Below, piece after piece: positions 10,600 to 22,317 of a stretch of 64,000 nucleotides of DNA; the first letter of the stretch is position 1, and each line of letters opens with the position of its first letter. Location of the stretch: the NCBI GenBank assembly GCA_001179505.1, contig CDMY01000007.1, positions 121,585-185,584 on the forward strand. Direction: 5' to 3'. The DNA is from Vitrella brassicaformis (Eukaryota; Sar; Vitrellaceae). Under the pieces are notes generated by a model that was not told the origin of the DNA, made no database searches, and saw only the letters and a program-made list of their open reading frames with translations. Position numbers and translations under genes: made by a program.

Positions 10600-11870
10600 A
10601 ACCAAAGCAATGGATGTCTTCACGTAAGGTTCAAGCTGTGTCTCTATTCTTTCCTTCTTTTGAGTCCTCCTCAGAACCGCCGTGTTCAGCCCCTCGACAC
10701 TGCGGATCTTGCTCCGCGCAGATGGAAGGGCTCGATACCGCCAGCCACCCTTCCGTGTTGCGACAGTCGACGACCTCGAATTTCTCCTCTCGAACCTCGT
10801 CGAAGCTCGCCAGCACCCCTCCCTCGGCGTGCCATCCCGTCACGGTGTCCTTGGCCAGCTGCACTGTGGCCGCGGTGCCGCTGGGGGCTGCGTCGTCTGG
10901 GCGGCGTGTGATGGCGCCTGAGAAGTGAAAATGGATCTCAATGAATCGTCCCATTCGTGACGGCTGTCGTGCTGCCGATGGCGGCGTGCCCGTGGCGGGC
11001 TATCTCGACGGCCCTGGCGGTGGTACGGTGTTGGCGATGCGCGACGTCTTCTGAGGTACAGAGAGAAGAAAGTGTCGAATGCGTGATTCGTCCTTGTGGC
11101 CCTCACCTCGTATGCACGTGGCGGCGACGGTGCTGCCCCGTCTGGCGTTCATAGGGAGTCGAAGATCGGTTGCGCCTGGGACGACAGAGAAAGTGAGAGT
11201 GTCGACATTCATTTATTCGATGTGTCGTGAACACCGTACTGGCGCGGCGATGGAGAGGAGATGGGAAACGTGTTGCCCATTTGCGGCTTCGACTTCGTGA
11301 GCACTCACTGAGGCACACGGACACTGCGATGGCCCCATCCATGCTGATGCCTTTTCCCATACCGGCCATCTCTTACGTGTTTTTGTATCTCCAGCACCCC
11401 TTCTGTCCCCCAGTCGTCAGCTCTGCAGAAGAACAGAGCACAACGCGGCACAGCGCACCCGTTGTGTGTTTGGCTTGATTCAAGGGTGTCTCAATTCTCT
11501 GTACCTTCTTCTGCCAGGTGAGTCGTCCGGTCAAAGTCCACCGTGAAATCTAGGCATACCACATAGAGATGAAAGCAAATTCGCGTGGTGGCCTTCACGA
11601 TTTGCCAACCTGGCCCTCTCCCTGTCTCTGTCGTAGCGCCTCCAGTGTCCGTCGCGGTCGAAGGATTCGATCCGGTCGAATGGGTAGCGCTGAATGAACA
11701 AGATGACCGGCCAGATTCACCCGCTGTGAGTAATTGATTTTGGCGCAGTGACGTATTTTTTCCAATATTCCAAGCTTGTCACCCACCTTTGGGGTGTACT
11801 TGCCGCCAGCCCTTCCCCTCGCCCTCTCCCTGCCCCTGCCACCCCGCTCGTAGGGACTCAATCTGTATCC
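10600..11870 (-). pseudogene. Unresolved minus-strand gene, possibly broken
   Basis: Several minus-strand segments look coding and have plausible splice sites. In transcription order they are: a charged segment with DRDGHWRRYDRDRERAR after an acceptor near 11690; one with FTVDFDRTTHLAEE near 11540; one with GATDLRLPMNARRGS around 11170; ARAVEIARHGHAAIGS near 11010; and RFIEIHFHFSGAITRRPDD onward (about 10950-10650). Between the last two the frame changes at a run of Gs near 10952-10955 without an obvious intron, and other phases disagree too. Either my splicing is wrong or the gene is degenerate. The family is not recognised. Confidence 0.35.
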
Positions 11871-11997
11871 ACACAGGCAAGCGTGCGTCCACGAACCATC
11901 AAGTCGCCTGCTCTCTGTCTTCCGCTCACCTCATGTGTTCTCGTAGATCTGGTCCTCGGTGCTCTTCTTCTTGCTCGCTTGTCCGGCTCGGTGCTCT

Positions 11998-12431
11998 TCA
12001 CGATTCGCGCCTTTGACTTCTTGAGCGCCCACTGAAGCACTCCGTATACGGTGAGCGTGGATGGCCCTCGTGGCATGACTTCTTGTCCTTGGTGCTGGCG
12101 GCCTTCTTGCCCTTCTTGCCCCGGGTCACCTCAACCCACCCGTCATCAGACGGCGCGGGCTTCTCCTCAGCCTTGGCCTCTGCCACCCTTGGCCTCTGCC
12201 ACCACTGTCGCGGGAGAGACCTCAGACGAGGCGGCATGCTCAAGCCGTGTTGGGCGTCGGCACGTCCACTGGCGGCTTGGCCTCTTCGGCGGACGGCTCG
12301 GCCTCGGCCTCGAGGGCAGGTGGGGGTGAGGGAGCAGGCGAGGCGTCGTCTTGGGCAGGGGCGGGTGCGGGGGGACCACCGCCGTTGGTGGGCTCTTCGG
12401 AGCTGACCTTGTTCTTGCACTTCTTGCGCAC
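11998..12431 (-). pseudogene. Frame-broken acidic/lysine-rich gene fragment
   Basis: Minus-strand coding is readable but switches frame twice. First comes KKCKNKVSSEEPTNGG followed by a long Pro/Ala/Glu stretch ending at a stop near 12241. It resumes one frame over (EHAASSEVSPATVVAEAKG) and then switches again to AEEKPAPSDDGWVEVTRGKK and a lysine-rich tail. The second switch falls exactly on a 16-base tandem duplication (12173-12204); with one copy the frame would be continuous. An in-frame segment just upstream (to 12671) may be its earlier part. The DDGW(V)EV-Lys-rich ending resembles RNA-binding or ribosome-associated proteins, but I would not name it. A recent pseudogene or a sequencing/assembly error are both possible. 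Confidence 0.5.
12173..12204. repeat. 16-base tandem duplication causing a frameshift
   Basis: Two adjacent copies of a unit beginning TTGGCCTCTGCCACC (12173-12188 and 12189-12204; the last base differs). The unit length is 16, so the duplication shifts the minus-strand reading frame by one base. Confidence 0.9.
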
Positions 12432-12966
12432 TTCTTGTTGGCGCGCCCCGTCTTGCTGGTTTCCCTGTCAGTCCTCCTCGGCCTTCTCCTCAGCCACCAT
12501 CGGGAGCGGCCGCACCCTCACCCTCACGCTCAGCAATCTTGCCCTCGCCGAGGGAAGAACGGGGAACGTGGGAGTTCTAGCTTTTTCCCCTTTTTTTTCA
12601 GGGTTTGCAGGGTTTGTCTCGTCGAGACTCTCGAGATTCTCAGGAAAGGACCTCGAGAAATACGCCCGCACCAGTACGTCATAAAAGAAGCATGGGTGGG
12701 CCCAACAACGGCCTTAAATGCAGCACATAACACAGCTGCAAGACACCGAATCTCTGCGGGTGCAGACAGACAGACAGACAAAGTAGCTGATCAGCTCGGC
12801 TCTACACACCCACTCTCACCCATTCTCACCCACCGTACATCCTTACAGCTCCTAACATGGCTGGTGCATAAAGCACTGTACACTCACGCAATGAATCAGA
12901 AAGGAAAACAACCTTGCACCGCACAGTCACACATGCAGCCAGTCAGGCGGCCGGGAAAAGCAATAA
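12432..12966. other. Spacer, possible upstream part of the broken gene
   Basis: The minus strand has an open segment from 12671 to 12468 (Arg-rich, with ENLESLDETNPANPEKKGEK) that may be the 5' part of the broken gene at 11998-12431. The remainder up to the kelch stop at 12967 has no supported gene. A CAGA run lies at about 12763-12780. Confidence 0.3.
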
Positions 12967-14707
12967 TCACATCCGATCGATGAAAGCAACAGCGATGAGG
13001 CCGAGAGCCACCGCCAGCCGCACCCCACCCGCACCAACAGGTATCGACTCACCACTGGTCGACTCCTCTGACTCCCTCTGCGTCCCGCCAAAGGCCACCT
13101 CATAGACCTCATCATCTCCGCCCACCACGCCCGTCCTCTGATCCTCATCGGTGCACGGCTGGCACGACCCTCCGCAGTCCACTCCCAGCTCGTTGCCATT
13201 CTGCAGACCGTCGTCACACAACCGGTACTCCTGTGCATACACACAATCATTGGCGCAGCGGGACGGAGAGCGAAATACACGGGTCGATCATACAGTACTG
13301 TGTTCTTCTTGTCTGCTGACCGACCTCCACTGTGTCGTAGATGGGGTGTGTGGGGGGCTTCTCGTTGCTGTCGAGCCGCCCCTGGCCGCCGAAGATGTAC
13401 ACACTGTCGCCGTAGGCCGCACCGGCGAACCGCATGCGCTCAGAGGGGATGGGCCGCATCTGGGTCCACTCGTCGTCCTTCGGCGAATAGCTCTCCACGT
13501 CGTTGACAGGGACGGACAGCTTCTCGCACTTGGAGGGGTCGGAGTGCTTCTGTTCCCCACCGATCACCATGAAATGACCATTCAGCGCCACACCACTGCA
13601 ACCAACCAACACACAAACACACAAACACACACACACACAAGAAAAAGAATATGGACAATTGTGGGTTCGGTTCCTGAGCTGCATTTCATTCATGCATGTA
13701 TTTGTCTGTGTGCGTACGCTTTGTCGGCTCGTGGCGTGTCCATGGCCTTGAGCTCTCGCCAGTCGTTGTCGGGCGGCGGATCAAACACCTCCAGCGAGTC
13801 CAGGGGGTGGCAGAAGTCGCTTGCAAACCCTCCAAACACATAGCCCTTCCCGCCGATGGTCACTGCCGTGAAGTCGCCCCTCGCACTGCCCATCGGCGGC
13901 CCCTTGGTCCACGAACGGTTGCCCGTGTGGAAGATCTGGTGTGCGTTGAGGGTGGAGTAGTGCCTATCGTAGCCGCCCACCACATGGATGGCCGAGTCGA
14001 GTAGGAAGGCCGCCAAGTCGCTGGAGGGGATCGGCATGTCGTGGGGCGACGATAGAGTCTCCCTGAAACGGGGAGAGAAAATTGCAGCAGATATCATATG
14101 AGCACGGACAGAGGCCGGCCGGCGCATCCATCGATGTGGCAGCCTACCAAGTGCCAGTGGATGTGTCGTACACGTCCACCTCTGCAATGAGCTCGTCTGT
14201 GGTACTCCGCCCGCCAATGAGATAAAGCTGCCCGCCCAGTGCCGCCGCTGCGTGGCGATAGCGTGGTCGGGGGGCAGACGGCAGGGCGCCCCAGCTGTCC
14301 AGATCTGACGCACGCACGACAGCATCTCGATGGATGGGCGAGTGGCATAGTTTTTCGTCGGTCATGCATTGGTTGCTCACCGGGTGTGTAGGCGTGCACT
14401 TCTCGAGTGACGTTGGGGCAGAAGCAGTAGAGGTCTTCACGGTCGGGGCAGACCTGGCCCTCCACGCAGCCGCCCACACACAGAATGGACTGGTCAACCG
14501 TCGTGCAGGTGAAGTCGCTGCAGACAGACATCACGTCGGTCGCATTCATCATACGCTCTTTGGATGCTCGGATCTGTGTGCTGCCTTTGCTTTGTGTGCC
14601 CACCTCGTGGGCATCGGCATCGGTGTTCTTTTGTTCCATTTGTCTTTCTGCGCCACTGGAGTCACCGCCAGCAGGGCGACGGTGACAATTACACCCAGCA
14701 ACCTCAT
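12967..14707 (-). CDS. Secreted or surface kelch-repeat protein
   Basis: Six exons (14707-14604, 14517-14381, 14304-14148, 14062-13718, 13595-13325, 13230-12967) join in phase to 425 aa. It opens with a clean signal peptide, MRLLGVIVTVALLAVTPVAQ. A Cys-rich insert follows (about residues 35-80), then kelch blades with the diagnostic double glycine and spaced Tyr/Trp: LYLIGGRS...YDTSTGTW, HVVGGYD, YVFGGFA, MVIGGEQ, YIFGGQG. After the propeller is a six-Cys module (C-DDG-LQNGNE, VDCGG-C-PC) of a type common in secreted protist proteins, then an acidic linker and a C-terminal hydrophobic run (RLAVALGLIAVAFI) ending almost immediately. That tail fits a membrane anchor or GPI signal. Likely a cell-surface or luminal binding protein; ligand unknown. 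It starts 342 bases from the C3H gene, divergently. Confidence 0.88.
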
Positions 14708-15049
14708 CGTTCTTGTGTGCGAGCTTGTGCAGTGCTCTGTATTTTGCCAGCCGTTCACAGACCAGACGTCTTCGGCCTTCACGGGTCGAAGGCTCGGGTT
14801 GTAGTGCTTTGCTTTTGTAGTTTGTGTGGTCAGATCTATCTAGTGAACCTGTCAGTCTGCCGCCCTCCCGGTGAGAGAAGCGAAGCCGCCCAACGTGGTC
14901 ACCAGAGCCTCAACGCCATCGCAACCAACGACACACGAGAGCTCTGTATCCCCTTCACTGCGCCCAGCCTCTCCGCCCGCTCCCTGCGCTGCCTGGCGTG
15001 ACCCAGATGCCTGTCTCGTAGCGACCGCAGCGCAGAGACGACGGCCACT
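14708..15049. promoter_or_regulatory. Divergent promoter region (kelch / C3H gene)
   Basis: 342 bases between two oppositely oriented start codons. No TATA box or clear repeat seen; there is a short T-rich stretch around 14808-14825. Confidence 0.4.
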
Positions 15050-16803
15050 ATGACAATGGCGACATCAGCTGCGGATCAGCGCACCCCGCTGGAGGCGAGC
15101 AGCCTCTTCGCTTTCCCGCCCGAGGACTCGTTCTCCGCGACGTTTCGAAGGCAGCCGTTTAACAAGACCGTCTCCCCGCCGGTTGTCGACACCGACCGGC
15201 CGCCGGCGTATGACGATGAGGACTATGTCAAGGCAGAGGTGCCCGTGAGACTGCCGCGAGCGGCCGAGAGGCGGGGCACCCACCACTCGGACGGCGGAAG
15301 CACCGTCACCAGCAGCCGCATCGGAAGCTTCGGCAGGTGAGTCAGTCAACACAGCACGGCACGGGAGGGACTGGGAAACGGGCAGGGCAGGGCAGAGGAG
15401 AACGAACAAGGCCTGATGCCTTTGTGTGTGTGCGTCTGCTGTGTTGCAGTGTGATATCATCGTCGACGTCGCTCATATCGTCGACGTCGAGTGCTTCATC
15501 GTCCTTGTCTGAGCTCCCGCCGCCCGCCCCTCCTCCCCCCCAGCGAGACCCGCCCTCCCTCACCCACACCACACGCACCTCTGTCCCATCCGTCCCCTCC
15601 GCACCGACCCTCATCGCGAGCCACTCCTCTACTTCCCGCCCTGGCATACCCTTCCCGCCAGTCCTCCGCGACACCCACACCGCCACAGCCACCACCACCA
15701 GCACCAGCAGCGGTAGCAGCGTTCAGCAGTTCGCGTCCCAGCCGCGACACGTGGAGATCATTCTGCATCGCAAGGGCGACTCCCCATTTCAGCAGCAGCA
15801 GCAGCAGCAGGAGTATGGCACCAACCCTGAGGGGAAAGTGGTGCACGCCACCCCCTCCATGCACCACAGTACCCACCACCAAAGCCAGCAGCACCACACT
15901 ACCCAGCAGCAGCAGCAGCAGCCTCCGCAGGGCGCCTTCACGCTGCGCCTGGACGACGTCCCCTCCCCGCCCATCTCACCCCAACAACTTGCACAGTACC
16001 AGGCCGTCATCGCAAGCTACCTCAGGGGGGCCGCCAGACAGCAGCAGCAGCAGCAACAGCAACAGCAGTACCAGCACACGACCTACGTGCAGCCGACGAC
16101 CCTCAGCAGTCTCAGCAGTGTGAAGGTGGCTCCACCTGTCGGTTCATCAGTCGACCCGCCGCCCGGTTTTTCCCCCGCCGGGATGGTTCCGCGGGCCGTG
16201 TCCATGTCGCTGCCGTCTTTGCCGCTGCTGGAGAGCAATCAGGCAGTGCTGCTGGCTGAGGAGAGGACCACACCCATGAGGAACCCGTCGGGGCTGCGCA
16301 TCACCATGCCCAACGGAGAGGGCTACGACGTCCCCAGGGGACCGGACGGCGAACTTCTCTCAATCGGGTCGCTGTTCCACAACGAAGGTTTGTGTGTGGG
16401 GTGGGTGGGGGGAAAGCGAGACGAGATGGGACGGAGGAGGGAGTGGATCGTGTGGTGAGTGTTGCAACCGTTGTGCTGTTTGTTGTTTGGTTTGTGTGCA
16501 GGTGCGTGTCGTCCGTGTGTCTTTGTGACGAACCAGCGGAAGGGTGGGTGTCAAAACGGCATTCACTGTGCCTTTTGCCACTACCCGCACTCACCCAGAA
16601 GAAAACCGCCACGGTACACACCTCACACACACACACACACGCGCCCGCCCAGGAGACACTCTGCCTAATGCTCATCGTGTGTGTGTGTGTGTGTGGTTTC
16701 GGTTTCATCTCTGTCTGTTGTGTTTGTCAGGCCCTCCAAGAGGCAGCGTGCGTTGCTCAAGGCGCTCAAGACGGGGACCCTCAGCCAGTCCACACCATCT
16801 TAG
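15050..16803 (+). CDS. C-terminal C3H zinc-finger protein with Ser- and Gln-rich linker
   Basis: Four exons (15050-15336, 15450-16387, 16502-16613, 16731-16803) give 469 aa. The start is ATG 15050, with ATG 15056 also in frame. The long middle is disordered: Ser-rich, Pro-rich, then three glutamine runs encoded by CAG repeats. A short conserved-looking segment (LRITMPNGEGYDVPRGPDGE) precedes the only folded domain, a single C3H finger at about residues 409-440: A-C-RPCVFV, then GGC-NGIHC-FCHYPH. A basic tail SPRRKPPR-PSKRQRALLKALK follows. The spacing of three Cys and a His around C-x-x-x-x-x-C-x-x-C-H is the RNA-binding CCCH type; in alveolates, proteins with one such finger and a trailing basic helix are numerous. 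A role in mRNA binding or translation control is inferred. PolyQ suggests condensate behaviour, also inference. Confidence 0.85.
15790..15810 (+). repeat. (CAG)7 coding repeat
   Basis: Encodes the first glutamine run of the C3H protein. Similar, partly CAA-interrupted runs lie near 15905-15925 and 16037-16068. Confidence 0.9.
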
Positions 16804-18463
16804 TCAATGACACGTATACATATGACATAGACACGACATCACATCCATCACCCATCACACCCACCACACTCATGCTCGCTCATCCACCCATCCATCCAGA
16901 CAGTCACTCACCGTTCCGGCCGGGCGGCCGGTAGCTTGCTCGCTTTGTGCTGTGCGTACACCCGCTTTCCTCCCCTCTGGCTGCCTGGCTGGCCCCTCCC
17001 CTCCCCTCCCCCCTCCCCCTCCCACCCACCCGCCGCCCCTCATTGCTCCATTTATGCCTTAGATGTTGTTTTTCGACGTACACCGGTCGTTCACACTACT
17101 CTCACTGACTTGCCCACTCACTACTCACTCACTCCATGGGATGGGACGGGACGGGACAGTGGGATGATGGGTGGGTCGGCATTTTCTGAGATGATGAGAT
17201 GATGTTAAGTTGAGTTCGTGACGACACCCACTCATTCAGTCAGTATGTGCGTGCGACGTCCCCCTTTTCTCTCTGTGTGTGTGCCGATGGCGTGTGGGGC
17301 GGGAGCACTATCATGAGCCCACATGCTCATGTAGATGTGCTTCCTGCCCCAACCCACGCGGTGCACCCATAGGGGAAAGGAACCGCACAATGAACACAAA
17401 GACAGACAAGAACGAGCGAGCGTTTTCTCGCCTTTTGGTGTCCTTGGTGGTTGATTGAGGAGTTCCCCGCGCCTCGACAGTGAGGTGCGTGAGGTGCAAG
17501 GGTTCGTGTGGGTGGGTTGAGAGAGAGATGGAAAGACAGTCAGACAGCCAATCGGCCAGTGGCACGGCACGGCACGGCAGGGGAGGGACTGACTGTTGAT
17601 GTAATGTAAGTAATGTACCGCGGTGTACTGTAGTGTGAGTGATATTATTATTACTGTTTTGCATTGAATGCAGCGCAGCAAGGCGGCCGCCGTCATCCCG
17701 TTCACCCAGACAGACAGAGAGATGGTCCAAAAGGCCGCCGAAACACTTACTGACACGCGCACGCACTGCCACACCTCACGCCGTCCTTCCTGCTGCCTCT
17801 CTGCTGAGCGCAGATGAGTGCTTGCGTCCGAGAAGGGGAGAGAGAGAGAGAGAGACCGGGCCGATGTGCGCTCGTTGCGCTGTGATCCATCCACAAGTAC
17901 CTATAAATGCATGTATGCATCTTCTCGTCTGCCCGCCCACCCACCCGCTCATGTGTGATGTCATGTGACTTGATGTGATGATATTTTTCTGAACTCAAAG
18001 AGCAGACCACGGTGACAAGCCGAACAAGGCAGGCAGGCGGCTCTGTTTATCTTTTGCACCCTCCCCCCCTCCCTCCCTCCTCCTCTCTGAGGCACCCCCG
18101 TTCTCTCCCCCCGATGCGGTATGCATTCCCTCTTCCTCCCCGTCTTTGTCTTGTCTCTGCAGGGGAGCATTTTTTGCCCCTCCCCTGCCCCTGCCTGCAC
18201 ATATGTATACATAATACACACACAGCCGTCCTTTCTTCCCTCCTTCTACACTACCTTCTACACTACACACATACATACGCACAACCATATCTATCCATCA
18301 CAGACATCTACTGCGCGACCGGCCGCCCTTTTCTGGCTCCTTCCTTCAGCGTAAGCGCCGGCCACTCCCCTTCACTTATTTTTTCTCTGCTTTGTTGCCC
18401 AAGAGAGGGTCCACGGAGAGGTGTGCACCACACACGAAGGGTGGTCGGTCTATCGCCGTTTCT

Positions 18464-18486
18464 CTCTCTCTCTCTCTCTCTCTCTC
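18464..18486. repeat. (CT)n microsatellite
   Basis: Pure CT run followed within 40 bases by a GGTT-unit run; low-complexity DNA. Confidence 0.9.
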
Positions 18487-20613
18487 GGTTTCTCTTTCGG
18501 TCCCCTGGTTGGTAGCTTCCTTGTTTGCTTGGTTGGTTGGTTGGTTGGTTTGTCTCTCTGCCTGTCTATCTACCTGCCTATGTGTGTATCGCTGTCTGTT
18601 TCTGCTGTGCATAGTGTGTCCGTACCACCAGAACGAGTCGGTCGGTAAGTAGTAGGACAGGAGCTTGTGTGTGTGTGTGGCGCTGCTGTGGTATGCTGTG
18701 TGCTGCGGGCGGTGTGGGTGGGGGCTGGTGTGTGTGTGTGTTGGTGTTTATATAAATCAGCTGACTGCATTGTGTCTGGTGTCTGGTGTGGCTGCCCCGC
18801 CTTGCTCGGCTCTGTCTGCTCTCGCCTGCCCTGCCCGACCCCCTGCCCACCGAACTTGACTGACTGATGGGGTCTGCCTGGGCACATGGCTGTAAGTATA
18901 CCGGCTCGAGTGAGCGACGGATGGACAGATGGACGAGAGAGACGAGGAGCGAGACAGGCAGGCGGATGTCATCACTGCCGTTTTGTATAAGGCGGAAAGC
19001 CAGGCAGGCAGGCAGGCAGTGAGGGAGAGGGAGGTGGGGAGCTGTGTGTCGTGTTGGTGTATGTAGTATTTATATTATATGATGTACGCATTGGTGTATT
19101 GTGTGTCTGCGTGTCTGCGTGTGCGTGTGCGTGTGTGCGCTTATGGGTCATGCCGACACCCCTTCCCCCACTCACCCTCCTCCCCTCTTTTCCCCACATC
19201 CCCATCCCGACCGAACAAGAGAACAGACTACACATGCCTCGCCCTTTTCCCCTTTTCCTCCTCGCTCTCGCTCGCTCGGTCGCTCGCTCGCTCGCTTGGT
19301 TGGTTGGCTGACAGCCGCCAGACACAGACATCGGCGCGGCGGCAGTTGGGTGGGCGGGCGGGCGGGCAGGCAGACAGGCAGCCAGCCGGGGATGGGATGC
19401 GGTTTCTAAGGATATGTATGCATAGGTCCGTACATAACTATGGGATGTGCGTACGTATTTTTGTCACTCACGCTGCGCATACCGACCGCTGCACGTGCCA
19501 TGCACGCGGGCCGGACCATTTACGACGGATCGACGAGAGGAGAATGGAATGCCTGCAGGCCATCCATTCCATGCATGCGATGAATGAGTGCGTGTGGTGT
19601 GTGGGTTGGTTGGTTTGGTTTGCGTCCGTGGCCAAGTGCGCGTGGATTTATAACGTGCCGTGCTTCTTCATGCCGTGGATGAGTGTTGATGCGTCTGTCG
19701 ATGGATGGAAAGAGGGTGGGTTGGAAAGAGGAAGCAGGACGTTCATGCTTTCGCCGCTCCTCTCCCCCTCCCCCTGTATGTATGGATGGATCGAATCAAT
19801 GAATCAAGTGTGCGAGTCGAGTGGATGTGAAGCCAGACTATGTTCGTATGTATGTGTGTGGGTCTGACTGACTGAATGCATCCCTGCGTGCGTGCGTGTG
19901 TGTATGTGTGTCCGCGGCCCATTCATTGCGGTGGGTTCCGCCGATTTCTTTGCCAAGAAAGAAGGAAGAAAGAGGAGACAAGAAACCGTCTGCAAGTGTG
20001 TGTATGATAATACCTCTATCTGTATGTGTGTGTGCCTGCAAGTATGTCTATGTCTATGTCTGTACGTATGTACGATCGATGCAGCCACAAAGTAACGGTT
20101 GTCCATTTCAGCCAGCCCATCATGCATAGCAGCAATCGCTCAGTCAGTCAGTCAGTCATATAACCTTCCCTATCTATCCATCTATCTATCTATTCTATCT
20201 CTCTATCTGCCTGGATCTGCCGCCTCCCTGCTTGCATACCCACCTGAGCGAGTCAAGTGCGTCCGTCCATCAAATGTGTCATTCATGCTTGTCATGGTTT
20301 CTGTCCGTCTTTGATTGATTGATTGCTTGATTGCTTGATTCCTTGTCACTCGTTCACTCACGTGCGATGCGTCGTTTGGTCGTTTTTGTCGCCCGCCAGT
20401 CGACGGTGTTGGAAATTGTCTCCGGGCTGGCGGGCCTTCGTGGTGTGCTTGGCTTGTGTGCGTGATCAGTTCTTCCCCTAGTTCGTACAACTATCATTCA
20501 TGGCATGCGTGCAAACCTGCAGACACACACACACATGTACACACATGCATACGGAGATAAGATCGATGTGTGGCTGTCATGCTCATCGATCTGTGCCTGC
20601 ATACGAACATGGC

Positions 20614-20632
20614 TCGATCGATCGATCGATCG
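20614..20632. repeat. (CGAT)n palindromic microsatellite
   Basis: Almost five CGAT units in a row. The unit is self-complementary on doubling (ATCGAT/CGATCG), so the tract can form a hairpin or cruciform. Confidence 0.9.
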
Positions 20633-22317
20633 TGTGGGAGAAAGAAAGGCAAAGATCGGATCGGAGGCAGTGTGTGGGCTAGCCACAAGTGTGCGCTACG
20701 TTGAAGGATGGATGGTATATGGTTATGTGCATACAACAAACAAGTACACTACCCACGTGTACACCGTGTGTATCTTGGTGTATCTGCCCCAAGCATCACA
20801 CGTCGGCCGTCCGTGCGGTGCGGTGCCGTTTTGACGAATCGGTGTTTTTCCAGCCCAATCGGTGTCGCCCGACTGACTTGAGTGGCTGACTCACCGATCG
20901 AAGGAAGGGATGAACAAGTAAGATACAATCACTGCTCGCTCACTACTGCTCGCTCACTGCTCCACTCGACTCTGACTCACTTGACTGACTCTCGACTTAC
21001 CAGAGGCAATTAATTCCTACGGACAGGGGGAGAGGGAGGAAGCTCTATTCTCCCTGCGTGCATTCACAAGGCAGGCACGGCACGGCACACACTGGAGGGC
21101 GGACAGGAAGGGTGGGCGAGTCCATGCTATTAGGCAGGTGCTGAGGAGCGAGCTTTCAAAGTCGGAAAGGAAAAAAGGGCTGCGCTGCTGCTGCTGTCTC
21201 TCTGTCTGCGTGCGTGGCGTTGCGTGGTCTCAGTGAGTGGATGGACGAGGAAGAGAGAGAGGGGGGGCGCGGATGTGGAGATAGTTGGAAAGAACTGCTT
21301 CGTGCTCTGGCTGTCTATCTGTCTGTCTGGAAGGGTCGGAAGTCTTTCTTTCTTGCCTCCTAAAGGACTGATTCCTGCTTGCCTGCCTGTCTTACTGTGT
21401 CGCCAAGTGTCGTGTGTTCCTGGCTGCTTTCCTTCCTCTCTGCTGCGTGCCTGCGTTGTTATGTTGAATCTTGCTGCTGAGCGGGTCCAAGGACGAGAGA
21501 GAGAAAGGCACGGAGGGTGTGTGGGTGGGTGGGTGAGTGCCATGAAGGCTAGCCATGAACGCCATTCAACAGTGCCTTTTTCACCTGTGAGTCACGTTCA
21601 CACGTCGCGGCAACAAACACGTGCATGGCCATGGCCATGGCCTGCCTGTCTGCATGAGATGAGTGGGGGGGTTGTGAACAGCAGCCGCGGGGCAAGAGGG
21701 AGGGTCATGAGAGGTAGCATAGCAGCAGTGCAAGAGGGGTACTGCGTACAGATAGGACATACAGATGGATGAATCGAATCAGTGAACCAACTAGTCGAGG
21801 CAAGGCATTCGTATGGATCTGAGTTTTCCCTGTGTCCATCTGCCGGACATCGACAAAGCCGAACAGCAATGTTCATATCAGCTCGGCATCCAAGATCACA
21901 TCACACGAAGAGTCTGCAGGCCAGCACCTACAATCGCTGCTCAATCTGTATCGGTACTCGGTCACGCCGCTGCTGGAGCTGGCGCTGGCGATGAGCGGGA
22001 AAAAAATGTAGTGGGGGGAGCCGCCCGGCCTAAGTAAAGAGTTTTGTGCAGGCAGCTCTAACCCGGAATGGCCCATGAATGGCCAGGGTGGCCCGGATGG
22101 TCATTGGTTTGACGGGGAGACGGGGATCGGGCCGATCGAAGAAGAGCGCGCAACTTCTCCGGCCTGTAAGTTCCTGAGAATAATTGACCGTATCCCTTAG
22201 TAAGTGCATTGCATGGTTGTCTGAGGGCAGAAAGACAGCAATCCTCGCACGATTACGCTAGTGAAGGATTTTGATTGTCGCTGTGCAGTCTGTTGACTCG
22301 CCCCTTCGTCTGCCAAG

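Larger units (their letters stand above)
16804..22317. other. 5.5-kb repeat-rich spacer without a supported gene
   Basis: Both strands have open frames, but they are made of simple-sequence peptides, lack consistent splice joins and show no domain. The region is unusually rich in microsatellites: CT (18464-18486), GGTT (about 18525-18550), GGCA and GGCG runs (about 19005-19018 and 19350-19380), TATC (about 20168-20190), GATT (about 20312-20325), CGAT (20614-20632) and TG tracts. It is longer than other spacers here, and could hold a long 3' untranslated region of the C3H gene, non-coding transcripts or simply unconstrained DNA. The last 300 bases must include the MetE promoter. Confidence 0.45.

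Noticed and set aside
15789-16010. Minus-strand Cys/Trp-rich open frame
   Set aside because: It is the reverse of the CAG/polyQ coding region of the C3H gene.
16804-22317. Possible tRNA or snRNA genes in the large spacer
   Set aside because: I looked for cloverleaf box sequences and U-snRNA cores by eye and found none; a covariance search would be needed to settle it.
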